NCBI RefSeq assembly: GCF_947179515.1
Contig: NC_067482.1
Coordinates: 73,199,811-73,263,810 of the forward strand
DNA from: Apodemus sylvaticus
Lineage: Eukaryota > Chordata > Mammalia > Rodentia > Muridae
Reading direction: 5' to 3'
DNA length: 64,000 bases
A model generated the notes under the pieces. That model saw nothing but the letters and a program-made list of their open reading frames with translations. It was not told the origin of the DNA and made no database searches. Within the stretch, counting starts at the first letter, position 1. Each line of letters starts with the position of its first letter. This document shows positions 32,713-44,102 of this stretch, piece by piece. The position numbers and the translations under genes are program-made.

Positions 32713-33540
32713 AAAGTTTTCTTGACACTAGTTTTTAATAGAGTAGTGGAGGCTCTAGAAAGTCAGGTGGCTATACAGGGTAGAAAATGAAGAATTCAGA
32801 ATGAAAAACATTGTGTATGCAAGAGGCAAATGTCACTGTACCATGGGAGAGAGCGCTTGTTTTACTGCACACATCTGAGACAATCCATGGAGACAGGGAA
32901 ATCCATTACTCTGCAGACACTGCAGGGGGGGGCAGGCAGACAGGGGGACAGGATGCACACAGAGCTTGGAGTGGCTGATGAAGTGTTAGTCTAAACAATT
33001 ACAGCAAAGAAAAACTCATTTCTAAAAGACATTGGACATTTTAGACAAATAAGATACCTTATGAGTTTTTAACAACAAAAGTCAAACAAAAGAATTACAA
33101 GCATTAAATGGATTTTGTGTGCTTGAAAGCTTTGTTAATAGAACTCCAGGCCCAAGAGGTTTAAGCCCAGTGCAGAGAATAGGTGAGCTCTAGACTTAGG
33201 CCTCCAAAGGGCAGAGGGGGCAGAGCTAATGTCTCAGACACTGGGGTGTCTGTGCCTGGGAGCTGGGTGCTTGAAAAATATTTCTTGGAGGAAGCTATGT
33301 CTCCAGAGAAGATTTATTGCTAAAGTTTACCAGAAAATTGTCACAGGACCTCTCACTGAGGCTTGGGGCTAAAAAGTGGACGGTGTGGCGGGAAAGAGCT
33401 GTGTTACTTTTCTTCTCTCTGAAGTTTGGGGATTCCTATGCATCCTCCTGTAAAGGACAGCAAGTCTCCAGCTCCAGGCTCACTTGTGAAGATAGTGGGA
33501 GGTACTCTCAGGCCCAGAGAGTGGGAGGTACTCGGGGAGG
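32713..33540. other. Unique non-coding stretch
   Basis: No recognised repeat. GTGGGAGGTACTC occurs twice (33496 and 33521) as a short direct duplication. Confidence 0.4.
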
Positions 33541-33845
33541 CCTGGAATGATGGTTTTGGGCAAAGAAATGATGCTGTGGTTAACAGTGTGGGCTACTCTT
33601 CCCAAGGACCAGGGTTTGATTCCTAGCACCTATATGGAGGCTTGAAACGTCCTGTAACTCCAGTTCCAAATAATCACATGACCTCTGCTGCTCTCTATGG
33701 GTATAGTATGCAGGTAGTACATGTATGTATGTATGTATGTATGTATGTATACATATGTATGCAAGTATGTATGTATGTATACATATGTATACAAAACATT
33801 CATACACATAGAATAAAAATAAGTATCTTTTTAAAAAGATGGCCT
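33541..33845 (+). repeat. B2-type SINE containing (TATG)n
   Basis: GATGGTTTTGGGCAAAG, GTGGTTAACAGTGTGGGCTA, CTTCCCAAGGACCAGGGTTT and CCTGTAACTCCAGTTCC follow a diverged B2. A TATG/GTAT microsatellite fills 33719-33790, and AATAAAAATAAGTATC ends the element. Confidence 0.8.
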
Positions 33846-33935
33846 GGATGATATAATCTCATCTTAACAAAACCTGCTACCAGAGGCAGACAGGTTGGAT
33901 CTCTATCACACCCTGTCCACTGCTGGAACCAGGTA

Positions 33936-34071
33936 GATTCTCTGGTGCTGTGTTTAGCAGTCCTTTGGTGTGTTTACTACATTCTCTAATGCTCTATTTA
34001 GTATGTTTTCTGGTGCTGTGTAGTACACTCTTTGCTGCTGTGCTTATTACCGTTTTCTGCGGTGGCTTTTA
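33936..34071. repeat. Degenerate ~23-bp minisatellite
   Basis: Five to six diverged units of the type TTCTCTGGTGCTGTGTTTAG, followed by a short TACA/TATG-like link. Unit starts are near 33936, 33960, 33981, 34005, 34028 and 34052. Old, with substitutions and 1-3 bp length changes. Confidence 0.7.
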
Positions 34072-35129
34072 GCTCCCTTCTCACGTGTCTTGTCTTTGGA
34101 TGGTCTGTTCTCTTGAATTCCTGCAGACAGGCTCAATACCCCCATGTCACTCTGAGACCCGTTCTAGTCCAACTCATGAGTATCTCCTATACTTCCTGAG
34201 CACAGTAGATGCTCGTGGAGCAGCAGGTACAGAACAGTAGACTGTAAAGGCCTGGCTTTACAGTTTGGCCTTCTACAAGGCAAGGCCCACAGCCTTCAAT
34301 GCAGAGAGACTCCATCCACGTGTCAGTGCGATAGGTCGAGCAGACTGGAAGACACCGATGGGGGCATTCAGCCAACATAAGTCTTCCCCATCCCATTGTC
34401 AATCCTTGGACCCAGCCTCAGTCCTGCTGCCACGGCCTTGAGGATCTGCTTTGCCTACCGCTACCACTAGCTTTTGGCTTCTAAAAGAATGGCCACTGTG
34501 GACCTTGTCCAGGACTTTACTCGCCAGGGGCCAGCCTAGACTGCCCTCCCCACACACCATTGGGCGAAGACCTGCCTCTTTCAAGTGTCCCTTCTTTAGG
34601 AAACCTGAACGGCCATTCTACAGGTGGATCTAGCCACCCTGCATGTGGGTCCAATCACCCCTCCCCCACACAGCTGCCTCTCAGGTGGACCTTGTCCATC
34701 CACAGGTGGGGTTATTCATCGCAGGAGAATCTGGTCACCAACACAGGTGGATTCAAGTGCTCCACAAATGAATAGTCACCTCATAGGTAAGTCTGACAGC
34801 CCTAGATGGACCTCCCTATGTGTCTACCTGTCTGTCCTGGACTTATGTCCTGCATTTCTTAGGGTATAGCTCAGTTTAGGAACATGGAGGGGTCTCAGAA
34901 TGATGTTGCAGATCTCAAAAGGACAAAGATGGCTCACCAGTGCCTGTTCCATTTGTCAGACCCTCAAGATTAAATCGTCTAAAATACATAGGAACATTCA
35001 CACTACATTCGAGAACTTAGCTTCCCGCTGGCATGGTTACCCCAAAACTAAGAGAATGCCCCCTACCCCCGTACACAAGGAAGAATCTCCCCATCATACA
35101 GCCCCACTGCTCAAGAGCCAAGCAGCATA
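34072..35129. other. Unique non-coding stretch
   Basis: No recognised repeat. Short frames only. Confidence 0.4.
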
Positions 35130-35520
35130 ATTATATCTCAATAATTGTTTTGCAGTGTAGGATTTATAATTACTAAATGTGTGATAACTGCGTCTTAAAT
35201 GCCCGTGCTCTTTAAAAAACCTAATTTATAATGTAAAAAGCTGACACTTCTCTGCCGGCTTTATTTTATCTTGTCGGGAGTCATGGAAGAGTAAGTTATT
35301 GAAGCCCTTTCTTTTCCATTCGCCTTAAATCCAACGACAATTAATGTGCCCAATTTGATTATAAACCGCACAAATTAAACAATAAAGAGCTGTCTAATGA
35401 GAAATTAATTATGAGGCTGGGAAGGGGAGCCGGGCTGGATAGAAGCAATAACTCACAGGCCCTGGCGGCGTGTGTCAGGCTTAACGGAGATGGAGAGTTC
35501 TCTCCTCAATGTGTGTCTTT
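35130..35520. promoter_or_regulatory. Candidate conserved enhancer, TAAT-rich
   Basis: Repeat-free and AT-rich with interspersed CG. Visible cores: TATAATTACT (35166), AACCGCA (35364-35370, RUNX-type), ACAATAA (35379, SOX-type), ATTAATTAT (35404-35412) and CTAATGAG. This mix is typical of conserved developmental enhancers. No coding frame. Conservation not tested. Confidence 0.5.
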
Positions 35521-35559
35521 GCTGATAGGACCCATCACAGATCAGTTGATCCAGAAACC

Positions 35560-35645
35560 ATAACAGCCTAGTAATTGAAACTGCTGAAATCAATAGTGCT
35601 GACAGCCTTAATTAAATTAAATATAGCCATGATGGGCTCCCAGCG
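35560..35645. promoter_or_regulatory. Second TAAT-rich block
   Basis: GTAATTGAAACTGCTGAAAT and CCTTAATTAAATTAAATA continue the homeodomain-type composition of 35130-35520; both may be one element. Confidence 0.35.
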
Positions 35646-36454
35646 CCCGGTGGTGGTGATGGGCCACTTGACCCTAAGGCTGCGCCTGCCTGATGGAGTG
35701 CAGCCACCAAGTGATGGATCTGACCCCAGGGGACAGTTGGGGACCAGGCTCCTGCTGAGAGAGGCTCCAAGCAGGCCAGTAGCCATCGCCCTGCCTCCTA
35801 ATGCCTGACCTGCCAGCCGCCTGGTGGCTGAGCTGGACAGTGACTGGAATCTAACTGGGAAGCCATCTACTGGGGCAGGGGCTCTGCTCTGTGAGAGCTG
35901 TATCCTGTGATGGGTGGTAGCAGAGGTGACCCTTGAGAAGAGGAGGGGCTGGGAAAGGTTGACAGCACCAGAAAATCCCTGTAGGCTGGTGCTTTCATAC
36001 TCTGCCTTTGGGAAAGAATCGGGGTTCTTCTCGAAAGCTAGCCAGGGAAAGCTGGCCAGGGCACAGTGTGATACCAGACCACCACTGAGGACTCAAAGGA
36101 TCCTGGAAAAGCCTCCCAGTCTTGCCAGCCTTCCAATTTTACTTCTGTATAGTAGGTGGGCACATGGGCATGGAGTTACACTGGTTAGGTGCATAAAACT
36201 TGCAGCCTGAGGACACAGGCTACTGGGGATTTGGGAACTACACGACCTGTGAATGTGGAAGGTCCTGTTTAGATTACATGAGTGTCTGGTGACATGCTGA
36301 GCAAGCAGGGACCCAGGTGCTACTGTGAGTGACTCAGACTCAGAACTCAGACCCTCTGCCCCAACCCCAGAGTCTGTTCTTCCTATAGGAGCTCTGCCCA
36401 TGATAAAAGCCTCTCCAGTGTTTGACGGGCTCTTCTTTCCACCCGGTCTTGCTC
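35646..36454. other. Unique non-coding stretch
   Basis: No recognised repeat or exon. Confidence 0.35.
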
Positions 36455-36575
36455 AGTGATGAAACTGTGTGGGTTTCTAGCCCCATGTCACAGAAAACAG
36501 AGGTTCCAAGAGGTTAGGCAGCTCACCCGAGGCTTGAGTGGCTGAGTCCGTGAGCGCCAGCTGGAACCTTACAAT
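36455..36575 (-). repeat. Probable MIR remnant
   Basis: CATGTCACAGAAAACAGAGG, then TCCAAGAGGTTAGGCAGCTC, resembles the reversed MIR. Weak. Confidence 0.4.
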
Positions 36576-36845
36576 TCAAGTAAGATGGCACCAGCCTAAA
36601 CACTTGAAACTGGGGTCTAGGGGCCAAAAGAACCCCAGATCTTGGGGTGGGAGAAGGCTCTGTTGAAAAATGGACTTGGCTGAGCTCCTAGAATCTGGAC
36701 TCTTCTACCTGGATCTCAGGCAAGAAGAAACAAAACAGAAGCAGGAGCCAGTGCTTTTGATTTTGTTGCTCGTTTTCTTATAACCCACCCTACCTAGGCA
36801 CTAAGTTAATTCTCCATGTAATTCATGTACATCTATGCTTTCAGG

Positions 36846-37012
36846 TGTGTGTGTGTGGGTGGGGGGTGTGTGTATGCTTGTGTCTGTATAAGAGTATATG
36901 TATATGTGAATATAGAGGCTAGAGGCATTGGATCCTCTGGGTACTAGAACCCAAATCAGGCCTTTTGGAAGAGCAGCAGGCACCCTTAAATGCTGAGTCA
37001 TCTCTCGAGTCC
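36846..37012 (-). repeat. B2/B3-type SINE with GT-rich tail
   Basis: GTGTGTGGG/GTGTATG stretches precede ATATAGAGGCTAGAGGCATT, GGATCCTCTGGGTACTAGAA, TTGGAAGAGCAGCAGGCACC and AATGCTGAGTCATCTCTCG, a reversed B2/B3 body. Confidence 0.85.
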
Positions 37013-37036
37013 CAGGTCAAAATTTTGAGGAAGATC

Positions 37037-37038
<2 letters not shown>

Positions 37039-37076
<38 letters not shown>
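37039..37076. repeat. (CA)n microsatellite
   Basis: Uninterrupted CA run of about 19 units. Confidence 0.97.
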
Positions 37077-37078
<2 letters not shown>

Positions 37079-37419
37079 CCATCTGCTCCTAACTTTGGAG
37101 TTCCTGAGAGAGCAAGAGCAGGCCCACAACCAGATGTCCCTAAACCACATCTGCATGTGGAAACATGAGTGGCTTACTCTCAGAACCTCATATGTGTCCC
37201 ACAGCCATGCACAGTCCAGCCCCAGTGGAGTTTCCTGGCTCACTGGACACTGGATCCACTAGCTTTAGCTTTGGATTGAGCAAACCGAGTGGGGGTGGGG
37301 GTGCGGACATGAGATGTTGCTCTTTCCTTACCCCCGTCCCCAATTCCCCAATGACTACAAAGAGTTGACCTTGTAAACACTGGCTTTCACCGCAGGAAGC
37401 TGAACAAATAAATATTTTC

Positions 37420-37640
37420 ACAGTTTGCCCTGCCGTCAGCTGGCCTGAGCAGACTTCTTAAAGGACACGAACGAACGAGGCCGCTGGGTTCCTCCACGTT
37501 AATGTCAGCAGTAACAAACTCTCCCTTCATTACAGTCCTGCAGAGACCAGAGGCCCAGATTATTGAAGGGGACTCCTTGGACATGCCCAAGTAGTTGCTA
37601 TGACAACTCACCAAAGAGTGAGGGCACGAGGCAGGAGGGC
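37420..37640. promoter_or_regulatory. Candidate regulatory element with RFX-like X-box
   Basis: Repeat-free block with CG dinucleotides (GAACGAACGAGGCCGCTGGG), TCATTACAG and GATTATTG cores, and a 14-bp palindrome-like site at 37594-37607. Confidence 0.45.
37594..37607. promoter_or_regulatory. RFX/X-box-like motif
   Basis: GTTGCTATGACAAC fits the RFX dimer pattern GTTGCCATGGCAAC with one transition in each half. Confidence 0.5.
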
Positions 37641-38019
37641 TGCTGACTGTTGGAAGATTCCTCCTGCCTCCACAGAGAAGATAATCCCAGGCCCTCCCAG
37701 CACACACCCTTCCCTGATTTGCTCTCCAACCCCAGGGTCCTGACACCGACCAAGCTTGGTGACTGTGGAAAGGAGAGTTGAAAGCCAGAAAGCCATGCTA
37801 ATGAACATCCTTAGCAAGAGGTGGACATCATCCTAACACACAGTGCCCACAGTGCCCACAGTGCCAAGAACTCCGAATCCCTGTCTAGATGTCTGACCTT
37901 GAACAGGGTCACTCACATTCTCTGAGTGCCCAGTGTGCATAACAGCTTCTGCTTTGTAGGTCTCCTGGAGGGTTTGGGACACTGACACAGCTATCCCAAG
38001 CTGCACACAGAGGCCAGGG
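37641..38019. other. Unique stretch with a 9-bp triplicate
   Basis: ACAGTGCCC is repeated almost three times at 37840-37865. Nothing else is recognised. Confidence 0.5.
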
Positions 38020-38205
38020 ATGGGGTCTACAGGGCTTTGGCATGAGATTCAAGCCCCATCAGTGTTCCTGTCTACCCGCATAGCCTTGAGCAAGCCGTCT
38101 ATCTAGCCTCATGAGCCTTGGCTTTCCCATCTGTAAAATGGAAATGCCATCTACCTCCTTTGGATGAGCATAAGATGCACTATGTGTTGATCCTCACTGA
38201 GTGTT
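38020..38205 (+). repeat. MIR SINE remnant
   Basis: GCATAGCCTTGAGCAAGCCG, GAGCCTTGGCTTTCCCATCT and GTAAAATGGAAATGCCATCT match the MIR core and 3' region well. Confidence 0.75.
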
Positions 38206-39034
38206 CTAAGGACACTCAGTTGATGAGGGTCCTAGTATCTGACTGGGGCTGGCAAAGGCTGGGCACCTCCCCAAAGTGAAGCATTACTGAGATGCAAGCC
38301 AAGGGTTCCGACACTGGAATTTATATCTTGTGATGCCCTCCCTCACCTGAAGCCTGACAGCCAACATGGGAATCAGGTAGCACATACATGTGTGGCATCC
38401 CCCCACCCCAGATCCTGAGCAGCTGATGACGTCATAGGTCCACTGGAAGAAGAAATTACCACTGAAAGGAAGAAACCAAACCTCTCCTCAAACGCGTGCC
38501 ATTCGCAACGATTTGCCATGCGTATGTGGAAGCTGTCACAGCCTCCTCTGGCCCAGGATTGTCTCCAGACATCTAAAGTGACAGGAGAAGATATGACTTA
38601 TTGTCCCTGCCTGGGCCTGACAGTAGTAAAGTACACAGGGCGGAGTAGGTGGGTCACAGGGTGGTTTTTTGGAGCCTGGCTTGCTGTGTCATCCAGGTGT
38701 CTCCCAGGCAGCTCACGCACTGGCTCAGCTGCTGTGACCGGGTTCCCACTTGGTGGCGTTATGGAGGGACTAGTGCCACCGTTTGCGAGATTCCTTCCTT
38801 CCGCCAACTTTGCCCTTTAACCTCCATCCTTCCACCACTCCCCCCTCCCCTGCCCCACTCACTGTGTATGCACACACTGTGCTCAAACTCACCAACGTGA
38901 CTGGATTGAGAGGCACTGGGTGATTAGTAAGGCACCGCTCTGCTAACTACCAAGGGGTGTGTGAGGGACGTGTGGGAGTGAACTGTGGGTGGCCCCATCC
39001 CATAGGCTGGGCTACCAAAGAGGATAAAAGGCAG
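38206..39034. other. Unique stretch containing a CRE site
   Basis: No repeat recognised. Holds a perfect TGACGTCA (38427-38434) and a modest number of CGs around 38480-38800. Confidence 0.4.
38427..38434. promoter_or_regulatory. Perfect CRE palindrome
   Basis: TGACGTCA, the full CREB/ATF site, in unique DNA. No TATA box or start site is evident nearby. Confidence 0.45.
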
Positions 39035-39175
39035 GGACACTGCTAGCATGAACATTTGTATATATGTCTGCCCGCTACCCTCCTCTTCTTTGTTTTCTGT
39101 TTCCTAACTGTCAGGCCCTCCCCACTGTGATGAACTGAATTCTCTGAAACCGTGAGCCAAAATAAGATCATCCAT
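39035..39175 (+). repeat. Old MaLR-type LTR 3' remnant
   Basis: CCCCACTGTGATGAACTGAA, TTCTCTGAAACCGTGAGCCA and AAATAAGATC match the 3' region of the same old LTR family as 45287-45545. Confidence 0.55.
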
Positions 39176-39500
39176 ATATGTACCATCTCTCCGTTATCCA
39201 TCCTCCTACTTATGTGTACATATTGCATATATACTTATATATCTACCTGTTTGTCTACCCATCTACTCACCCACTCACACATGTATGTATATATATGTAT
39301 GTGTGAATGTATGCATGCATGCATGTATGTATATACAAATATATATATACACCTATAGATATCCATCTACTCATGCATCCACATATGTATGTATATATAA
39401 ATACAGTATGAGTATGGTGTATGAATACATATATATGTATAGGGTATATGTATATCCAAATTTACACCAAATTATACATCAGTATATCCATTTATCATGT
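39165..39500. repeat. Degenerate (TATG/CATA)n and (ATCT)n repeat
   Basis: About 335 bp of TATGTATG, TATATA and CCATCTAC-type units. The Tyr/Cys/Ile-rich frames are artefacts. Confidence 0.9.
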
Positions 39501-39524
39501 CCCTCCATCAGTCCAGTAGCCTAA

Positions 39525-39665
39525 ATGTGGATGCCAACTGAGCTTGGTGTTACTCTAATCCCAGTACCCAGGCGGCTGAGCTGGGACAATGGAGTTCAAG
39601 ATGAGCCTTGTCTACACAATCTGACCCTGTATCAGAAAAACAAAAACAAACAAAAAGTAAAACAA
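39525..39665 (+). repeat. B1 SINE, diverged
   Basis: TCTAATCCCAGTACCCAGGC, GGAGTTCAAGATGAGCCTTG and CTGACCCTGTATCAGAAAAA, ending in an AAAC-rich tail. Confidence 0.8.
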
Positions 39666-40013
39666 AACTGCAGGCTGCAAAGACAAACATTTAAGGATTT
39701 CACCTGTAACAATAGTGGGGATGGGTAAGTTTGAACTCTATAACGCAGCAGGCAGAGGGTAAGTTAAGACAGAGCTGACACTGTGGGCTGGGAGGCCACA
39801 CTGTTCTTTCTGGGTCATGGTCTAAGGAGACCCCCTTTCCTTGGGACCCTCTATTTATATCCTGAACACCTTTGGTGGCCCGCACTCCAGAAGCCCACTG
39901 GCTTTATCCACAGGTCTGACTCCAAAAGTTCATCTATTCTTGTCAACATCCAGACTAGTATTCAACGGAGCCAGCAGGCCCCGTGACCTTGCCAAGAAGA
40001 TGTAGAGAACTAT

Positions 40014-40100
40014 TACACACATGAGCACACACATGCACACACAGAAACACACACGAACACACACACATGCACATACACGCGCACACAGACAGAGAGAGTA
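40014..40100. repeat. CA-rich imperfect microsatellite
   Basis: ACACACATGAGCACACAC-type units ending in GACAGAGAGAG. Confidence 0.92.
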
Positions 40101-40639
40101 CCACGGTACTCAGGCCACCAGGCTTCTTGAAGGAGATGTGGTCTGGGATCCAGGCTGCCGTAGACTCTCTGAGCTCAGGGAGCCCGCACTGATCTGCAGC
40201 TTTGAGAGAATGAGGGTGGGGCTGGCAAGGGTAGGGGGCCTTCCCTGGAGCCAGGGTGGGAGCCTCACTGTCTTCAGGGACAGGTCCACCCGAGGAAGAA
40301 GACAAACACCCCCAGACACCAGCAAGAAGCTGCCACTGCTTTGACCACATTTCTCCGGCTCTATTGCTCCTAAGGAATAAATCTAGGGGCCATCAGATGC
40401 CAGCGCACTTGGCCATGGCTGCAAGGAGGAAAGCAGGACCTGAACAGCCCCTCAGGTTCAAATAGCCCTTCAGAGGTCTGACTCCTAGTCTGTTCTGCAA
40501 GGACTCTCCTCCAACACATCCCTCTGCCATAGAAAAGAAGGTGTTTATACACTGCCTTAACTCTCAGCATGGCCTCCTGGAACCCCACAATACGATTGTG
40601 GCCCACCCCTCAGCCCATCTCTAGCCAGTCAAAAGAAGT
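40101..40639. other. Unique non-coding stretch
   Basis: No recognised repeat; several overlapping short frames without domains. Confidence 0.35.
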
Positions 40640-40860
40640 TCATCTGGGACCTGTGGAGGTGACCTCATGTGGAAACAGGTCTTCTCAGCTATAATTAAGA
40701 TGATGTCACACTGAGTTACAGAGGATCCAAATAAAATAAGAGGGACAGAGGACACACTGATGTACACAGGGAGAAGACCGCCCTCTGCAAGAGAACAGGG
40801 GTTAGGTTGAGTCTGTAAGCCAAGAGCTTTCTGCTACCCCAGAGAGCTGGATGAGAATGA
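40640..40860 (+). repeat. MLT1-type LTR remnant
   Basis: ATGTGGAAACAGGTCTTCTC, GCTATAATTAAGATGATGTC, GGACAGAGGACACACTGATG and CACAGGGAGAAGACCG follow the MLT1 group landmarks in order. Confidence 0.6.
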
Positions 40861-41521
40861 ACATCTCTTATAGAGCATCCAGAGGACTCAGGGTAGGTTT
40901 CTGTAGTTTGAAGTCCTTCCGGTTGTTGAATAGAGCAAGCCCTAGAAGTACACTTACACCCACCATGGGCCTCCGTCGCTCCTGCTTCAATCCTCAGCAG
41001 GGATGTCCCTCCTCTGAAAGCCTATGCTGGCTCTCCAGTCCTGATCACCCTCCTTTCTCAGTGCCGATGACATCTGGTGACATGGCCGTGTTTGCACATA
41101 GTGGAACCTAGGAACTGTGGACCACAGATTGCCAATACAGTTCCCAGGGCACTCTCGACCCCGGAGCTCCCACCCTGCCTGGCACACACCTTAGGAGCCT
41201 TGGAAATTTTTGTTCTCCCCTGTTTGACCCAAGTTCCAGCCTCTCTCTGGGGCCTGGGCCTAGTTCTGAGCTCATGACAGTGTCTATTTCTGGTGACAGT
41301 GGCCTGGAGGTGTAAACACATACCTAGTTGAGACACAGCCATTCCTATCTTGGACTTCAAAATAAACTCGGCTCAGTAATGGGCAGTCTTCGAGCACCAC
41401 AGTCCCTCATTAGGCCTAGAGGGGCCTCTGCAGGGCAGCGAGGCTGGCCAGAGGCCATGGAGGAGAACCTGACTTCACTGGGTAGCAAGTTAGCCCCTCC
41501 CCAGAGGACATTAGACATAAA
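40861..41521. other. Unique non-coding stretch
   Basis: No recognised repeat. A 180-codon frame starting at 41328 runs through the following pyrimidine tract and has no domain. Confidence 0.35.
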
Positions 41522-41680
41522 TTTCCCCCTCTCTTCCCCCCCTCTTCCCTCCCTCCCTCCCTCCCTCACTGTCTCCTCCTCCTCTCATTCTTTCTTCCTT
41601 TCCTCCTTACTTGCCTCCCCTCTCCTGCTCCTTTTCTTTCTCCTACCTCTTTCCTTCCTCCTTGCCTCCTTCACTCGCTG
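41522..41680. repeat. Polypyrimidine tract (CCCT/TTCC)
   Basis: Includes a short CCCT microsatellite core, then TCC/TTCC mixtures. Confidence 0.92.
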
Positions 41681-42787
41681 TTTTGAAGAGGGACCTCCCC
41701 AGGACCTGGCAGCCAGTCCACCTCTAGCACTCATCCCGTCTCAAAGCTTCATCAACACCTTTCCCCGTGACTTTCAGCGTCTCTCTCATCTCCATGACCA
41801 CAGCTCTCTTAATTCGATAAAAACAGCTTTCTCGCTGGCTTCCTTTCTCTGGTTCTTTCCTCTTTATTGAGCCTTGCTGGGTGGCTTGTTCTAAAGTATT
41901 CCAAGGAGCACCTTTCCCAGCGCGAGCCCTTCGCTAGTTTCCTCCAGACGAAGATGGAATTGTTCACCCATTTTCAGAGCTGTTTGTTAAGTGGATTCTT
42001 GTCCTATGAGGCACCCCTAAGGTCTGGCCAGAACTGCACACTGCACACAAAACAAATCCACACCCTGGGCCTTTAAAGATGGCACCTGTGCCCCCCCTCC
42101 GTCTTCTCAGCTGACTAGCTCTTCCTCGCCCTGACAGGCCCACGACAGTGTACCTTCTGGTCTTCTGACCTTAGACTTTTTTTTTACTGATACCATTCCC
42201 AGCAGAAGCAGCAACAGGGATCCAGATTTGCAGCTGAGGTGCAGGCTGCTCTCTCTAGACTCAGTCCCACCTGCTCGGGCCATTCAAGTTTTCCTCCTGG
42301 TCATAACTGAGCATTCACCTGTCTGCATTGCAGCGTATGCAAGGCGATGGCCCTGGAGTTCCTGCTCGCCCCTGTGCAATGGTTTCCTCCATCCTGAAAT
42401 ATTCCGTCCTGCATGAAAGCCCCTTATGTAGGAAGGGAAACTACCCAAAATAGCTTCAGGAAGTCCCTGAAACTGACCAGGTTCACTAAGGCCCCTCCCT
42501 GGCTGAGTACACGGAAAAGCTGAGTTTCCTCATCAGATAAGCAGAGCTGCAAAGAAGACTCTCAGATCAGACCAGCTGCCTGGAAAAGGTTTAAAACAAT
42601 GGAGGCACTTGGAAAGGACACTCTCCAAGCTGCCCAGCTGCCTGCAGGCTGTGCAGTGTGTTCCTGGGTTCCACCTTTGCCAGCTGTCACTCACACTTGA
42701 GAGAACATGCCCGGGAAGAATGATGCTCCAAAGAATCAAAAGGAATGATGCTCAAAGGAAACTCTAAGCAGGCTTCCAAGGGACCTA
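41681..42787. other. Unique non-coding stretch
   Basis: About 1.1 kb with no recognised repeat; a nine-T run at 42178-42186 is the only low-complexity feature. Confidence 0.4.
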
Positions 42788-42900
42788 CTGTGATGATACC
42801 CATTTTACAGATGTGGTGACTGAGTCCCAGAGGCACTCAGGAGAATTGCCTCAAGCTGCCCTTGCCTGGCTCTGTGACTCAGATGCCACCTCTGTCTACG
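42788..42900 (-). repeat. MIR SINE remnant
   Basis: ATACCCATTTTACAGATGTG, GTGACTGAGTCCCAGAGGCA and GAATTGCCTCAAGCTGCCC match the reversed MIR. Confidence 0.75.
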
Positions 42901-43189
42901 ACTTGAACTATGTGTATGGTCATTTCCACAAACACCTGCCAAGTCAGGCGACTCTGTTCTCATTCTCAAGCAACTGAATTTTTCAGATTAGCTTCTAACA
43001 TGATTTCATTATAGGAATAGTGTACACATTGAATTGGGAAACTAACAGATATTTTAAAATAATAACTACAAATTCTATGACTCTCAATACTCCAGGCCAA
43101 GCTCTGTGACAGCTATTACACGAGTTTCTTTTAATGTGCTGAATGTTAAAAAAATCAAAGCATTAATACCATATTAAATTGTATTTCAA

Positions 43190-43382
43190 AGACTTATTAC
43201 ATTTATTTATGTTTGTGTGCTCATATGCACATACCATGGAACTTTGTGGAGGTCAGAGAACAAGTTGCAGGAATCCATTCTCCATTCTTTTCCTTCCCCA
43301 TGTGAATTCTGGGGCTCAAACTCAGGTCCTCAGGCTTGGTGGCAAGCACCCTTCACCACTGAGCCATGTTGTTGGCCCAGTT
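43190..43382 (-). repeat. B3 SINE
   Basis: TTTGTGGAGGTCAGAGAACA, AGTTGCAGGAATCCATTCTC, GCTCAAACTCAGGTCCTCAG and GCAAGCACCCTTCACCACTG are a clear reversed B3 body. Confidence 0.93.
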
Positions 43383-43394
43383 CCGTTTCTTGCT

Positions 43395-43418
43395 TTTTTT
43401 TTTTTTTTTTTTTTTTAA
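43395..43418. repeat. Poly(T) run
   Basis: About 24 consecutive T beside the B3 head. In this orientation it is not the B3 tail, so it is probably an independent A-tail remnant. Confidence 0.9.
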
Positions 43419-43702
43419 GCTACGTGCAGTAGCTTTGGTCTCTCTTCATATCCTAAATTACGAGAAATGATCATTGTTCAGTGCTTTTTATTAAATACTC
43501 ACCACATTGTACTGGTCCAAAGATGACTTTCCATCCATAACTATGGGGCGGGGCGTTGTGATTTACTCAGTCTCTCACCTGTGGTGGGCACTGAAGTGGC
43601 TTTGATTTCCAGGGTTTTAACAATTACATAATAAAGTTTTATGGAGAAAATCTCTTGCATACACTTGAATCAACAATTAGGCTCCAAAAGTTAAAGACCT
43701 AG

Positions 43703-43790
43703 GCTGGGAGTGTAGCTCAGTAGCACATCATTTAATAAACAGCCCAGGATCCACCCATAGAACTTCTTTTTAAAAATACAAAATAGATGT
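43703..43790 (+). repeat. ID/B4-head SINE fragment
   Basis: GGCTGGGAGTGTAGCTCAGT and CAGCCCAGGATCCACCCATA resemble the tRNA-like head of ID/B4 elements, diverged, with an A-rich end. Confidence 0.55.
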
Positions 43791-43905
43791 ATTATTTAAT
43801 AATGTCTTTGAAACATGCACAATCAAAAAGGAATGACGGGGACATTTGCATGGTGACATGAAAGGTTATAAAGCACACTGCCTCTCTTTGGATTTTTAAC
43901 AGTTG

Positions 43906-43926
43906 TATTATTATTATTATTATTAA
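43906..43926. repeat. (TTA)n microsatellite
   Basis: About six TTA units. Confidence 0.9.
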
Positions 43927-44047
43927 GTTGATATATGAATACCATATCTATATCATTTCTACCCCACTGTTTTTCCCTCTAACTCCTCTGGTGTCCTTCC
44001 CACTCCCTCTCAACTTCATGCTCTACTTTGATTATTGTTAAAATCCA

Positions 44048-44077
44048 TCTATCCATCCATCCATCCATCCATCCATG
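44048..44077. repeat. (CCAT)n microsatellite
   Basis: Six to seven CCAT units, the same motif as the arrays at 4287 and, in complement, 4771 and 50125. Confidence 0.93.
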
Positions 44078-44102
44078 AATAACTGAAACTGCTGAGCCCA
44101 TA

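Noticed and set aside
40776..40795. CCGCCCTCTGC, similar to a reversed CTCF core
   Set aside because: Only part of the CTCF motif matches and it lies in an MLT1-type LTR remnant; too weak to list as a site.
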